Assembly (NCBI GenBank): GCA_023014485.1
Contig: JAJOZX010001566.1
Coordinates: 782,501-846,500, forward strand
DNA length: 64,000 nucleotides
Source of the DNA: Bathynomus jamesi
Taxonomy: Eukaryota; Arthropoda; Malacostraca; Isopoda; Cirolanidae
Direction: 5' to 3'
This document shows positions 1-9,942 of this stretch, piece after piece (position 1 is the stretch's first letter; the number at the start of each line of letters is the position of its first letter). The notes under the pieces were generated by a model, which worked only from the letters and a program-made list of their open reading frames with translations, ran no database searches and was not told where the DNA came from. Position numbers and translations under genes: made by a program.

Positions 1-2184
1 TAAGTTTATTTAGTATTAGCTTAAATTCTCTCCCTGCGATATTCTGTTGAAGCAAGAGTCCACGCTCGCTTTTCCCCCATTATTATTTCTGTGCTAATTA
101 AATAGAAAACCGATGTCATTCTCAAACTACTTTCTTTTCTTCGTTCAAAATGTCCCGCCATGCAAACCTCGTGTTTCAAGTTAGTTTTCGGCCACGGGCT
201 ACCTTATATAGAATTCAGAATATACTGTAAGTGTAAAGTGGTAGAAAATAGTACAAATTAAGTAAGATACTAAAAATAAATAAGGAAATAACGAAAATTA
301 AATAATAATAAAAAAGGCAACCACAACATGAAACTGTAGGTCCATTTCATCACGTGACATTTGCCGTTACGAAGGAAGTTAAACCCGAAACTTTTTATTC
401 ATTCTGGCGAATCATCTTATCCTATTGTTGCAAAAGTGCGACTTGCAATTAAATACACGTATGATACAATAGGACTGCGTCAAAAGTTACACCTCTTAAA
501 CCAGTACCCATTGGAAGAGAGAAAAGTGGCTGCGGGTTTTTCTTTGGATATTTATAATCCTTGCCATGAACTCTTTGGGCGCATTCGGAACACCTTCCTC
601 TGCAACTGTGAAATGATGACTTCATACCAAGTCTGTGGCAATTCTAAAGGAAACTGCAACTCATGGATGCTAAACTCGTCTTTTATATTCTGGACTTGCT
701 CCGATATCCTGCTCCGGGCCTACATTCAGCAGCTATTAAAACAGAATAAAAGATGAAGCCTATTTACATTTAGAGTTTACTAACTGTTCTTGCTTTGCAA
801 AATCATTTACGTAACCTAATGTCTCCCTATTGCAGAAACTAAAATTAATTTTCTATTAACCCCCAAGTTTCTTATATTAAAAGACACTACTAACAATTCA
901 TATCAACGTATAACATCATATTACTGAAAATCTAACAAGCCTAAAAATCAAATAAAGTCTCGTGAGAAGACTTCAGGCTAAATAAAACTTCCGCAGGCGG
1001 GCGAGCAGTACGTTTTTAATATTTTTACCTTATCTGAAGACACGTCCAAGCCTTTCAAGAAGCCCTTGGAAAGGCTATTCGACATTAATTAACTTCCTAT
1101 TTTGTCTCCATATTAATTGTCTGTGATATGTCATAATAAAATTGACTCCTGTTACGTGTTCTGGCATACATATGAGGCGTCGCGAGTGTCGGGGGGCGAA
1201 CTTGCTACATTGGCGATTTTGTGATTGTTCCACGAATGAATAGTTCAACTCTCCCCCATCACAGAAACTTGGTAAAGCCAAGTACCGCCCCTCGTACGCT
1301 CAAAATGTAGTTATTTTCAATGCGTGTATTTGCGCTATGTGAGATAGCATTCTGAGTACAAGAGGCGACTTTATAAGTTATTCAGCCAATGTATTACGCA
1401 ATAACAAACAAGTCTTATATAAGTGTAAAATACTTTCCTTGACATACAAAAAAAAGTTTGTGTATTTCTATTTTCTTAATTTAAACATCAATAAAAAAAT
1501 AAATGTGATTTTCTCAAAACTTCGAGTTGGCGAGTTTGCTCTTCGTACATAATAGTCATAAAGTTTAAATGCGTCTATCTCAAAATTTTGGTTGACGAGT
1601 TCGCCCCTCATACTCGGTACGCCTCATATAATAAGTAAGTAAATTGGCTTTAAGAATTAGTAAAGAGTATATGCTATCGGTAAGGAGTCTGGGGGATTAG
1701 TGAAATGAGAATAATTCGCAAATCCGTTAATCTCAAATGCATAAACTGCGATTATTTCTCGGTCATTTCATTCCTATTTTATTTGATGGTTCGAAAATGA
1801 GAATTTTGGAAACGAGAATTTTCGAGATGAGATTTTTTAAAATGAGAATTCCCGACCTGAAGAAACTGTTTCTTGATTTGAAATCGTGTATTAAGTTATA
1901 GTTCACTTCACCATTAATGGTAACCTGAGTGGCAATCAATGCTGCTTTGATGGGGTTTTAACTCTATCCTAACCGAGAATATTTATAGTCAATTAATAGA
2001 GGCTTAAATGCAAGTGGTTATGACCAAAGCGGATAGTACTATACTATGTTTATTATATGTTCATGATATATAGATTAGATATCAAAAACTAAATGATGTT
2101 GGATAAAGTGATAGACATTTATAAGTAATATAATTATTTTTAATTAGTAACATAAAAATAGCAGGAAATACAAAAAACTATGAA
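1..2184. other. AT-rich DNA without a recognised gene
   Basis: No frame here resembles a protein I know. The longest open frame (361-756, plus, 131 codons) lacks an ATG at its first codon and shows no domain, signal peptide or membrane segment. Around 1,500-1,620 there are two imperfect direct repeats of about 60 bp, each ending in a GAGTT(T/C)GC-like stretch. I see no inverted repeats that would mark an element boundary. Confidence 0.45.
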
Positions 2185-2192
2185 GAAGATAA

Positions 2193-2955
2193 GGTACTTA
2201 CGTATTATCGGTACTACCAAACTGTTTATTATGTATTTTTTCTCTCGTCATTTTCGTTTAAACTAACGAAAATATCACAACTTAACCTAACCAATCATCA
2301 AGGTCGTTCAGTTGACCTAACCGGGCATTCAGTTGACCTAACTGGGCATTCAGTTGACCTAACCGGGCATTCAGTTGACCTAACCGGGCATTTTCCTTTT
2401 TATTTTGTTTTTCGTAGCTAACCTAACCTAAAATGTTTCCTTTTTTTCAGATCAATAGAAATTTTCAACCATGAAAATATAAAATCGCTTAAAACGGAAA
2501 ATGTGTTTTTCGTAGTAGTCCCGATAATACTAACCCTTTAAGTCCTGAATTTTTTGTAGGGTTAAGTTATTTATAAATGCGTGTATTTGAAACGTTAGCA
2601 ATTTGTACCTTTCGTCCTTAAAGGGCTAGATGAAGACAAAGCACTGGATGTTTTTATCAATTACTGCGTTATTCTCTCATCCTTAACTTGCCCGAAATGT
2701 GACAGTGAGTGCCTAATACGAAAAGATCAGAAGATATTTAGGTGAAATAACCAATATTAACCGGTTAGGTTAATTGAATGCCCGCTTAGGTCAACTGAAT
2801 GCCCAGTTAGGTCAACTGAATGCCCGGTTAGGTCAACTGTACGCCCTTGATGATTGGTTAGGTTAAGTTGTGATATTTTCGTTAGTTTAAACGAAAATGA
2901 CGAGAGCAAAATTACATAATAAACAGTTTGGTAGTCCCGATAATACGTAAGTACC
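2193..2955. mobile_element. Non-autonomous DNA transposon with about 195-bp terminal inverted repeats
   Basis: Both ends read GGTACTTACGTATTATCGG inward, and the arms (about 2193-2388 and 2761-2955) are inverted copies with few differences. The element is flanked by a perfect 8-bp duplication GAAGATAA (2185-2192 and 2956-2963), showing it moved by cut-and-paste transposition. Each arm carries four or five tandem units of about 22 bp containing CAGTTGACCTAACCGGGCATT. An internal copy of the end motif GTAGTCCCGATAATAC lies at 2515-2530. There is no coding capacity. The 8-bp duplication fits hAT, P or MULE-type transposases; such long arms are unlike typical hAT. The superfamily is unresolved. 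Confidence 0.9.
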
Positions 2956-3116
2956 GAAGATAAAAGCTTTTGTTACTTAACAACTTTTATATAAGAATTA
3001 TTTATTAATCCCGGCAATTGGAAATTAGACACTAATTAATAATAGTGTGAGCGCCAACGCAGAGAATGATGTTTGACGTACTGTAAATCCTTCGAGAGAA
3101 ATAACGAACCAGCCTA

Positions 3117-4384
3117 CAGGGGTTAGACAAAATAATATGAACACCCGCCGATTTCACCGGTTATCTTTACGGACTGCTCAGACATAAAGTAAACGGTCAA
3201 ATGACTGGCAAACCTATTTAAATGCGTAACAGAGAGTGTATACGTCATGTTATAACCCTCACGTTGTTTTTACAGATCTGAGTGAATTATGAATTAGCAG
3301 TTATGAAAGACCTGTCAGACTTCCAAAGAGGGCAAATTGTCGGAGCGCGGATGGCTGGTGCATCGGTGACGAAAACCGCTCAGATGTTCAATGTTTCCAG
3401 AGGAACTGTCTCTATGGTCATGTCTGCATACCAAAACCATGGAAAGACAAGCACCGACAAATGCAATAGTGGACGCAAGAAGAAGCTGTGTGATCGAGAC
3501 CGCCGGGTGCTAAAGCGCATTGTGACAAAGAACCATAAGACCACAGCTCCAAAAGTGACTGCAGAGCTTAACCAGCATCTTGCAAGCCCGGTATCGACCA
3601 GAACTGTACGTCGCGAGCTCCATGGAACTGGATACCATGGGAGGGCTGCAATTGCCAAACCCTTCCTTTCGCACAGCAACATTGAGCGGCGCAGAAAATG
3701 GTGTAATGACCATAAGAATTGGTCAATGGACCGGTGGAAGAATGTAGTCTACTCCGACGAATCCTCCTTTACGCTATTTCCATGTTCCGGTCGAGTTTAC
3801 GTCTGGAGACAGCCTAAAGATGCTTATGACCCGACTGCCTGACCCCAACCGTTAAGCATGGAGGCGGATCTGTGATAGTTTGGGCAGCAGTATCGTGGAA
3901 TACTCTTGGCCCAGCTGTAGTACTGCATGGTAGGGTTAACGCCCAGGTCTATCTGTCAATATCGGCTGACCAGGTCCATCCCATAGTCCAAACGCTGTTT
4001 CCCAATGGCGGCGCCGTCTTCCAGATGATAATGCACCAATCCACACCGCTGGGGTCGTTAAAAACTGGTTTGAAGAGCATGTTAGTGAAGTAGAACGCTT
4101 GGATTGGCCTCCACAATCCCCGGATCTTAACATTATCGAGCATCTGTGGTGTCAGTTGGAGCAGCAGGTCAGAAGCCGATTCCCACCGCCGGCGTCTTTG
4201 GAGGAACTGGAGCAGGGTTTGCTCGAAGAATGGCTCAGGATTCCTCTAGCCACTGTCCAAAAGCTGTATGAATCAATTCCCCGACGCATTGCAGCTGTTA
4301 TTGCCGCTAAAGGAGGGCAAACTCCATATTAATAATAAAAACCGCCATTTATCAAGGTGTTCATATTATTTTGTCCAACCCCTG
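3117..4384 (+). mobile_element. Tc1-type DNA transposon, full length but inactive
   Basis: The element is 1,268 bp with 29-bp inverted ends beginning CAGGGGTT(A/G)GACAAAA and lies between TA dinucleotides at 3115-3116 and 4385-4386, as expected for Tc1/mariner insertion. The interior holds one transposase reading frame broken by two frameshifts. The two ends differ at only one position, so the copy is probably not very old. Confidence 0.93.
3303..4332 (+). pseudogene. Tc1 transposase pseudogene (DDE family)
   Basis: The transposase would cut and reinsert the surrounding element at TA sites. The start chosen is the ATG at 3303 (MKDLSDFQRG), where Tc1 proteins normally begin. Order of domains: an N-terminal helix-turn-helix (GASVTKTAQMFNVSRGTVS), a second HTH, then the catalytic core with first Asp in VVYSDESSF, second Asp in DDNAPIHT and Glu in NIIEHLW. 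The frame breaks near 3835, where one base appears lost before the CLTPTVKHGG block, and again near 4023 just before the second Asp. The C-terminus (4099-4332) is intact. Length without the breaks, about 340 residues, is normal. No active protein is possible. Confidence 0.9.
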
Positions 4385-4386
4385 TA

Positions 4387-4965
4387 TGTCGCCCTCTCCA
4401 AAGGAAAAGAAAAAGGACAGATCGCGGCCCGATGTGGTATAGTAACCTTGGATAGCTAACGAGTTGCGCTGCCCATTTTCCAGACAAAAGTGGTGATGGA
4501 GGTGTGGGACTAAATCTAAAATAAATTTAATTTATATTTTATACATTTTTAGTGGTTTATTATGCTGCGTCTCGTACCTTCAATGTACCACCCGTGAAAA
4601 GATTCTCGAAAAGTATATTTAATATCAGATTACTCTCGGCTCGGCCATTTGGTGTACGTTCCAAACTACTGAATTTTCCATGTACGTTTCAAATACTTCG
4701 TAATTCGAAAGTATATTTGATGTCAGATATACATTCGGATGTGGAAGTAGATGGAACGTACATTTTTTATAGTGAACCTTTTATTTGTTTCAGTTTGATG
4801 AGAAAAAGGCCTCTCACGGTAGTAGTAGGATTTTAGACTATATCATTTGACCATTAAAGATTTCTAATATTAAAAAATAATATACGATGGATGTCCGGTA
4901 GGTTTCCAAAAGTATTTTTATTTTTGAATAAATTACCAGTTGGAATGAAATGTAACTTGAAGTAA
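4387..4965. other. No gene recognised
   Basis: The stretch between the Tc1 element and the mariner fragment shows only short open frames without recognisable domains. A direct repeat of the type AAGTATATTT(A/G)AT(A/G)TCAGAT occurs near 4610 and 4710. No inverted ends are visible. Confidence 0.4.
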
Positions 4966-5379
4966 GAGAGCCGTGTGAGGGAGAAGATCATGGTGACGGT
5001 CTTTTGGGACCATAAAGGCCTTGTTTTGGAGGCAAACGCCAGTGTGAATACCAACGGGCATTGGGAGTCACTACAGAAACTAAGAGATTCCATCCGGCGG
5101 AAGAAACCACAACTAAGGGACCAGAACGTTTGGCTTCTTCGTGACAACGCTCGCCCACATACAGCTTCCACCACATTCCAACTTCTTGCTAGCTTCCAGT
5201 GGGCAATTGTCACCCATCCATCGTGCAGCCCTGACCCTGCTCCCTCAGATTATCATTTCTTTGTCCTCCTGAAAGACCACCTCTGAGGAAGGCAATTTAC
5301 CCCAGATGAATATCACCAAAATGCCATTAGAACATGGCTTCATCAGCAGAGCACAGACTTCTGTCACACAGAGAATTAA
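4966..5379 (+). pseudogene. Mariner transposase fragment (C-terminal half, DD34D)
   Basis: The frame encodes the C-terminal half of a mariner transposase: the VTVFWDHKGLV block, second Asp in LLRDNARPHTA and third Asp in HPSCSPDPAPSDYHFF, exactly 34 residues apart as in classical mariners. After an in-frame stop at about 5284 the same frame continues with GRQFTPDEYHQNAIRTW, confirming it is one decayed gene. The N-terminal DNA-binding half and the first catalytic Asp are missing and I see no inverted ends. It is an orphan fragment of the SETMAR-like mariner group. Confidence 0.85.
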
Positions 5380-6006
5380 CGGGATCTTCTCTCCTGCTTT
5401 AGTTAACATTTTTATGGAATTTTTAGAGTCGTCACTTACCCGAACTCTTTGTATGAGAACGAAATTGGTTCCGATACGCTGACGATACGTTTTTGGTTTT
5501 AGACGAAAATAAAAATGTAGATAAAATACAGGGTCAACTAAGTACTCTTTCTCCCATCCATTATTTTTACTTATCAGGAGCGTAGATAGGCGTAAGCAAA
5601 AAAGCTTGTGATTACACATTGAATTGGAAATTTATGATATTTTAAATAAAGTTCTCAAGAGATCATTTATCATTATAATAGTCTATTATAATTATAAGAT
5701 GGAAAGAATAATATTAATTATTACAAGTTGCAAAATACATTACTTTGTCCCAATACTATGTGTTTCTATCCTGTGCTTTGAATAAAAGTGAATTTTCCAT
5801 TTCAGTTGATTGAATAACCATTGACTTCTACCATAAATTCCTAATTTTTAGTGCACCAGAGACCATTTACACTTTTACAGGAATCTGTATTTAATTTTCT
5901 CCTTCAGCAGTGGAAGGGGGGACAGCCCCCTTCCACATCTTCCCTAAACTCCGTGCTTCACACCTCGGTGCTTACACATTAAAAAGAGCTAGCTACGCCC
6001 CTGCTT
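5380..6006. other. No gene recognised
   Basis: AT-rich spacer with short open frames on both strands and no recognisable domain. Part may be untranslated tail of the upstream mariner fragment, but no inverted end is seen. Confidence 0.35.
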
Positions 6007-6261
6007 ATGAAAGTGAATCCAATGGAAATTTGTCTTTTCTTGATATGTTGGTGTACAGAAATACATAGCAAGCAAAAACCTAACTTCAAAATTTATCGAA
6101 AAACCACTCATTTCAACACTTACATTCATGCATTTTCAAACTACACACAAAACACAGAAACAGATGTTTTATATCGTTTGTTTTTGAGTGTTTTCAGGAT
6201 CTGTTACCCGCAGTTTGTTGAAAAAGAAATTAATTACTCAAAAATAGCTTTAGTAAATTAG
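6007..6261 (+). pseudogene. Penelope-like reverse transcriptase fragment
   Basis: The 84-residue frame contains the KPNFKIYRKTTHFNTYIHAF block, followed by LFLSVFRICYPQFVEKEINY. This is the conserved segment downstream of the RT palm in Penelope-like elements; the same block occurs in the fuller Penelope copy at 37.4-38.0 kb (SIYRKTTNNLSYVHFYSGHD). RT N-terminus and GIY-YIG domain are absent. The 5' join is inside coding sequence, as in truncated retroelement copies. Some decayed 3' sequence may continue to about 6,600. Confidence 0.75.
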
Positions 6262-6908
6262 ACTATTCTGAATATTTTATTGATAGAACATTGTATTTAA
6301 CGAAGAAAAAAATACTATAATGCTTGCAAGAGAATACGAATAAAGGATGAGATGTATTTGACGGTACTTTGTAATAGAGATTATAATATAAAGGAACTTA
6401 TTCTGGAAATGATTAGAGAAAAGTCATCAGACCTCAGTTAACTAAAAGTAAAGACTTTACTTATGCCATCCCTCGCAATAATTGCCCAAATAAATATATA
6501 ATAAAACTATAGATATAAATAGGAAGCTCTATCAACATTGATATAGTTTAACAACTGGAAATAATAATAGTAATTTAATCAATATTAATGGGCTTGAAAT
6601 TCAAGGAAAAACTCCCAGTCTGGAAGGAAGGAAAGTTTACGAGTCTTTTTTTACATTCATATTTGTACAACATTAATTCAGATAAAACGGCGTTTGTGAC
6701 AGTTGAATTCGTTTACAGTATAATGGAATATACAAAATGTAAAATGAAATGATCGGGCACAGATCTGATGTTTTCCCATGTGCTTTACTTTGCCTTTAGT
6801 TGTGCTTTTAATAGCGTAGCTTTTAGTACTCTTAAGGGCACTCATTTTCTATTTTCTTTTACTTTGCTTTATATCCTGATGAGGATTCCTTCTTTATGCG
6901 TGTATATA
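6262..6908. other. No gene recognised
   Basis: AT-rich DNA between a Penelope scrap and the next mariner. The open frame at 6768-7016 runs into the mariner end and has no family features. Confidence 0.35.
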
Positions 6909-7082
6909 CAGGGTGTAACAAAAGTCCGTTCTCGTAGGGAAATAAGATATACAGAATTGAACGAGAAAATAGTTTTAACTATACATTACAAACAATACAA
7001 ACAACTTACCATTTAATTCAGTACATGCTCATATTGCATTCTATGTAGCCGTTAAAACATTTTAATTTTTTTCTTTTAACTG

Positions 7083-7230
7083 CTCTATCCTTCCAGGTCT
7101 TGACTCATAAACAACGGACTTTAAGTGGCCCCACAAGAAGAAGCCAAGTGGGGTCAAATCGGGGCTTCGGGGCGGCCGTTCCATACAACCTCGGCGTCCT
7201 AGCTATCTGCCACGAAGATTCCTATCTAAC
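7083..7230 (-). pseudogene. Mariner transposase C-terminal piece, left of the LINE
   Basis: On the minus strand this reads GRRGCMERPPRSPDLTPLGF then FLWGHLKSVVYESRPGR, the third-Asp region of the same mariner group as the copies at 20.1, 49.1 and 59.3 kb. The residue aligned with the third catalytic Asp (TPLDF in relatives) is Gly here, so the protein would be dead even without the insertion. The matching upstream piece lies at 8357-8533. Confidence 0.8.
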
Positions 7231-7241
7231 CATTGTCTCAC

Positions 7242-8345
7242 TTCTTCTTCTGCAGCTTAAATCCCATCTCTATATGGGGTCGCTGTTCTTGATGAGTCTC
7301 CTCCATTCTCTTCTGTCACGCACCATGTCCTCGTCCAAATTTTTCTTCCGGATGTCTGCCGCCACACAATCCCTCCACCTCGTCTTCGGTCTACCTCTTC
7401 TTCTCCGTCCCGGCACCTCCATTTCCAGCATCCTACGTCTCACGTAATCCTCCTCTCTTCTCATAATGTGCCCATACCATCTCAGTCTGGCTTCTCGGAC
7501 TTTTCTTGACGCCTATACTACTTTCACCGTTCCTCTAATGCGTTCGTTTCTGATTCGATCCCTTCTAGTTACACCGCACATCCATCGCAACATTTTCATT
7601 TCAGCCACATCCATCTTTCTGTCACTAGTCTTCTTCATTGACACCGTCTCCATTCCGTACAACATGGCTGGCCTAACCAGTTTTGAAGACCTTCCCTTTC
7701 AGCTTCACCGGCATCCTACGATCACAGAGAACTCCCGACACCTCTCTCCAGCTCCTCCATCCCGACTGTATCCTACGATTCACCTCTCCCTTTGCTCCCC
7801 CCTCTGCCTCGATTGTTGATCCCAAGTATTTAAAACGATCTACCCGTTTGATCAGTCCACCGTTTAACATCACCTCCCCTCCTTCATCCGGTTGTACATT
7901 ACATCTCAGATATTCAGTCTTCTTCCGACCAATTTTCATACCTCTACTTTCAAATGGCTCCCTCCAATTTTCTAGCTGTTGTTCTACCTCCTGTCTTGTC
8001 TCTGCGCTCAACACTACATCATCGGCATACATCATGCACCAAGGAGCAACCCCTCTAACCTCCTCAGTCAATACATCCAACACCACGTTGAATAGGAATA
8101 GAGTCAGTGCTGACTCCTGATGCAGACCAACCCCAACTCCAAAACTCTCCGTCACACCAACACTACACCTCACTTTCGTCGTAACCCCTCTATACATTTC
8201 CTGAAACAATCTGACGTACTTCTCTGGGACCATCTTCTCCCTCAGGCACCTCCAAACCTCTTGTCTCGGTGTCCTATCATACGCCTTCTCTAAGTCTATG
8301 AAAACCATGTGCAATGCCATCTATCCTTCTCTGTACCTTTCCTCT
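7242..8345 (-). mobile_element. RTE-clade LINE, 5'-truncated, with 11-bp target duplication
   Basis: The insertion lies on the minus strand between two copies of CATTGTCTCAC (7231-7241 and 8346-8356), a target-site duplication made by target-primed reverse transcription. Its 3' end is a short (GAA)n-type tail (TTCTTCTTC at 7242-7250 on the plus strand), typical of RTE elements in arthropods. The 5' end starts inside the reverse transcriptase, so endonuclease and N-terminal RT are missing. Confidence 0.9.
7270..8320 (-). pseudogene. RTE LINE reverse transcriptase, C-terminal part
   Basis: The minus-strand frame opens with FIDLEKAYDRTPRQEVW (RT motif A), then VGLHQESALTLFLFN (motif B) and CMMYADDVVLSAET (motif C, catalytic Asp pair), followed by GMKIGRKKTEYL and FKYLGSTIEAEG. 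A frameshift near 7,680 and a stop near 7,500 break it. The 3' part (7270-7464) is the conserved RTE C-terminus rich in Arg with GRRRRGRPKTRWRDCV. The enzyme would copy LINE RNA at a nicked chromosomal site. The QESAL in place of the usual QGSAL is one sign of decay. Confidence 0.9.
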
Positions 8346-8356
8346 CATTGTCTCAC

Positions 8357-8533
8357 TGAACGAGCGAAATGCGGAGGTGCATCATCTTGCTGAAACCAGA
8401 ACTTTCGTCTAGCATCCAAAGACATTTCGTCAATGTACTTTTGCAAAATTCCCTCCAGAATGTTGTTCAAGTAAGAATTCCCGTTCATGATTTCATTAAA
8501 AAAGTATGGTCCTATGATGGTTCTTCTATGCAT
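8357..8533 (-). pseudogene. Mariner transposase central piece, right of the LINE
   Basis: On the minus strand this reads RRTIIGPYFFNEIMNGNSYL then FQQDDAPPHFARSVRQ, the region around the second catalytic Asp of a DD41D-type mariner. It stops exactly at the duplicated LINE target site and continues in the piece at 7083-7230. The first catalytic Asp and N-terminal DNA-binding domain are not readable. Confidence 0.8.
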
Positions 8534-8715
8534 TCATGGCCACACCGTAATCCTGAGATCAACCTGCGAATGTGCATCTTCAACTCAATGCGGATTTTTG
8601 TCGCTCCAGTAACGACAATTGTGGCGATTCACTGTTCCACGATCAATTCTGTTATATCTTATTTCCCTATGAGAACAGACTTTTGTTACGCCCTGGTGTG
8701 TATATATATATATAT

Positions 8716-8872
8716 ATGATGAATAAAACCACGAAGGAAAGGAAACACAGAGTGGTGCTCAAGCGCTTTCGTCTAATGACATTCTCAGGAACACTGTGTT
8801 CCTGAGAATGTCGTTAGACGAAAGCGCTTGAGCACCACTCTGTTTCCTTTCCTTCGTGGTTTTATTCATCAT
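8716..8872. repeat. Near-perfect 157-bp palindrome of Penelope terminal repeats
   Basis: Two arms of about 77 bp meet with almost no spacer around 8,795 (AACACTGTGTTCC). Each arm matches the outer repeat of the Penelope element at 36.7-39.2 kb, including CACGAAGGAAAGGAAACA and the stretch CAAGCGCTTTCGTCTAA. A short hairpin (TTTCACG ... CGTGAAA) and a (TA)n tract follow at 8880-8930, as they do on the right side of that Penelope copy. This is a head-to-head pair of terminal repeats without an element body. Confidence 0.85.
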
Positions 8873-8931
8873 AAATATTTTTCACGTGTTACTTTCGTGA
8901 AATAATTTTCATATATATATATATATATATT

Positions 8932-9115
8932 AGAAAAATGATTCGAAGATCTTTCGTGTATTCAGAAGTACTCCTCTTCAGAAGTACACCTGACGAGGTG
9001 TACTTCTGAATACACGAAAGACCTTGGAATAATTTTTCTTTTTCCTTGTGGATTTGCATCATTCATTCATTTCACGCATCTAATTGTGAAATTCATCCCA
9101 TATATATTAGAAAGA
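8932..9115. repeat. Second inverted pair of retroelement terminal repeats
   Basis: A left arm (8932-8972) is the inverse of a right arm (8998-9040) containing GAATACACGAAAG and TTGGAATAATTTTTCT. The right part continues with ATTCATTCATTTCACG and a hairpin-forming GTGAAATTCAT before a TA tract. The same right-hand sequence recurs at 9776-9885 and in part at 24303-24372 and 61280-61325. By analogy with the neighbouring palindrome it is probably the terminal repeat of another Penelope-like family. Confidence 0.65.
8990..9019 (+). ncRNA. Possible hammerhead-ribozyme half core (family 2)
   Basis: CTGACGA is followed by one unpaired base, a perfect 5-bp stem GTGTA/TACAC with an 8-base loop, and GAAA. 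This is the order CUGANGA - stem II - GAAA of hammerhead ribozymes, which are known in Penelope-like elements. I could not place stems I and III or a cleavage triplet with confidence. The copies at 9776 (ATGACGA) and 24303 (CTAACGA) have lost the first core. Confidence 0.35.
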
Positions 9116-9499
9116 GGTATACTGGAAAAATATTGAAACCGTAACTACAAAACAAGAAAAAGGTAAGGTATTACAAGTTTTTTCAAATTTTAAGCTGGGT
9201 CTGGTTATTTTGGAGGTTATTCTACCTTGAGACGTAGTATTCTTTAAATTATATTCCGTTTGAGTTTACAAATACAATTTTTTCCGTGTTGAGTCCACAG
9301 ACATATACAAAAAATGTTACTGAACAAAATACAAGCGTGTGTACGGACGGTTTGCGATTGCAGATACTTGTGGGTTTTGGTCAAGTTTCTGTAGAGCAAG
9401 CCTAAGCTAGTATGAGTGTGACTGATACAAGTAAATTTGTGCGGTCTTGGGAAGGAAACAAACTTGCGGTGAATCTTGCTTCTGAAGACTCATGCATCA

Positions 9500-9775
9500 G
9501 GACTCATAATAACTGGGGTGACTGCAATACAAACTAACGAAAATTGAAATTAATTGAATACGGATATGGATGTTGTTTGGACTGGACTAACACGGAGCAT
9601 TGTTGCTTTCAGTGGTGATGAACCACGTACGGAAGCCTCGTCATTACTTTGACTCCCTATTCGCTTGGTAATGTTGTTGCGAGCTGCTCCTACCCTGAAA
9701 TGGGCGTATGGGTGGAATGGTGCTCTGTGTAAACGATGTTTAATTCTTCATACTTCCTCATAAACTGTGAATTCC
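9500..9775. repeat. Dispersed repeat of about 270 bp, copy 1 of 3
   Basis: The stretch shares a diverged but collinear series of motifs with 25545-25795 and 57090-57320: GGACTCATAATA, GCA(T/G)TGTTGCT, CAGTGGTGATGAACCAC, TGCGAGCTGCT, CCTGAAATGG and a TAAACTGTGAATTC-like end. It has no open frame. It abuts the terminal repeat at 9776. It could be a SINE or the untranslated end of a retroelement. Confidence 0.55.
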
Positions 9776-9882
9776 ATGACGAGGTGTACTTTTGAATACA
9801 CGAAAGGACTTGGAATCATTTTTCTTTTTCCTTGTGGGTTTGCATCATTCATTCATTTCACGTGTTTTATCGTGAAATTCAT

Positions 9883-9941
<59 letters not shown>

Positions 9942-9942
9942 G
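9776..9942 (+). repeat. Terminal-repeat copy plus (TA)n(CA)n microsatellite
   Basis: 9776-9885 repeats the right arm at 8990-9100 (GACGAGGTGTACTTTTGAA ... TTTCACGTG hairpin). It is followed directly by (TA)n at 9886-9920 and (CA)n at 9921-9940, and then by a mariner end. Confidence 0.7.

Larger units (their letters stand above)
6909..8695 (-). mobile_element. Mariner-like element (DD41D type), interrupted by an RTE LINE
   Basis: Left end CAGGGTGTAACAAAAGTCCG and right end CAGGGCGTAACAAAAGTCTG, read inward, form inverted repeats of about 44 bp. The left flank is TA in a TATATA context; the right TA is changed. The element body lies on the minus strand and is split by an LINE insertion at 7242-8345. 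Without that insertion it is about 670 bp, shorter than an autonomous mariner, so it was probably already an internally deleted derivative. Confidence 0.85.

Noticed and set aside
2279..2390. CRISPR-like array of 22-bp units
   Set aside because: The units are adjacent without unique spacers and lie inside the inverted arms of a transposon; the organism is eukaryotic.
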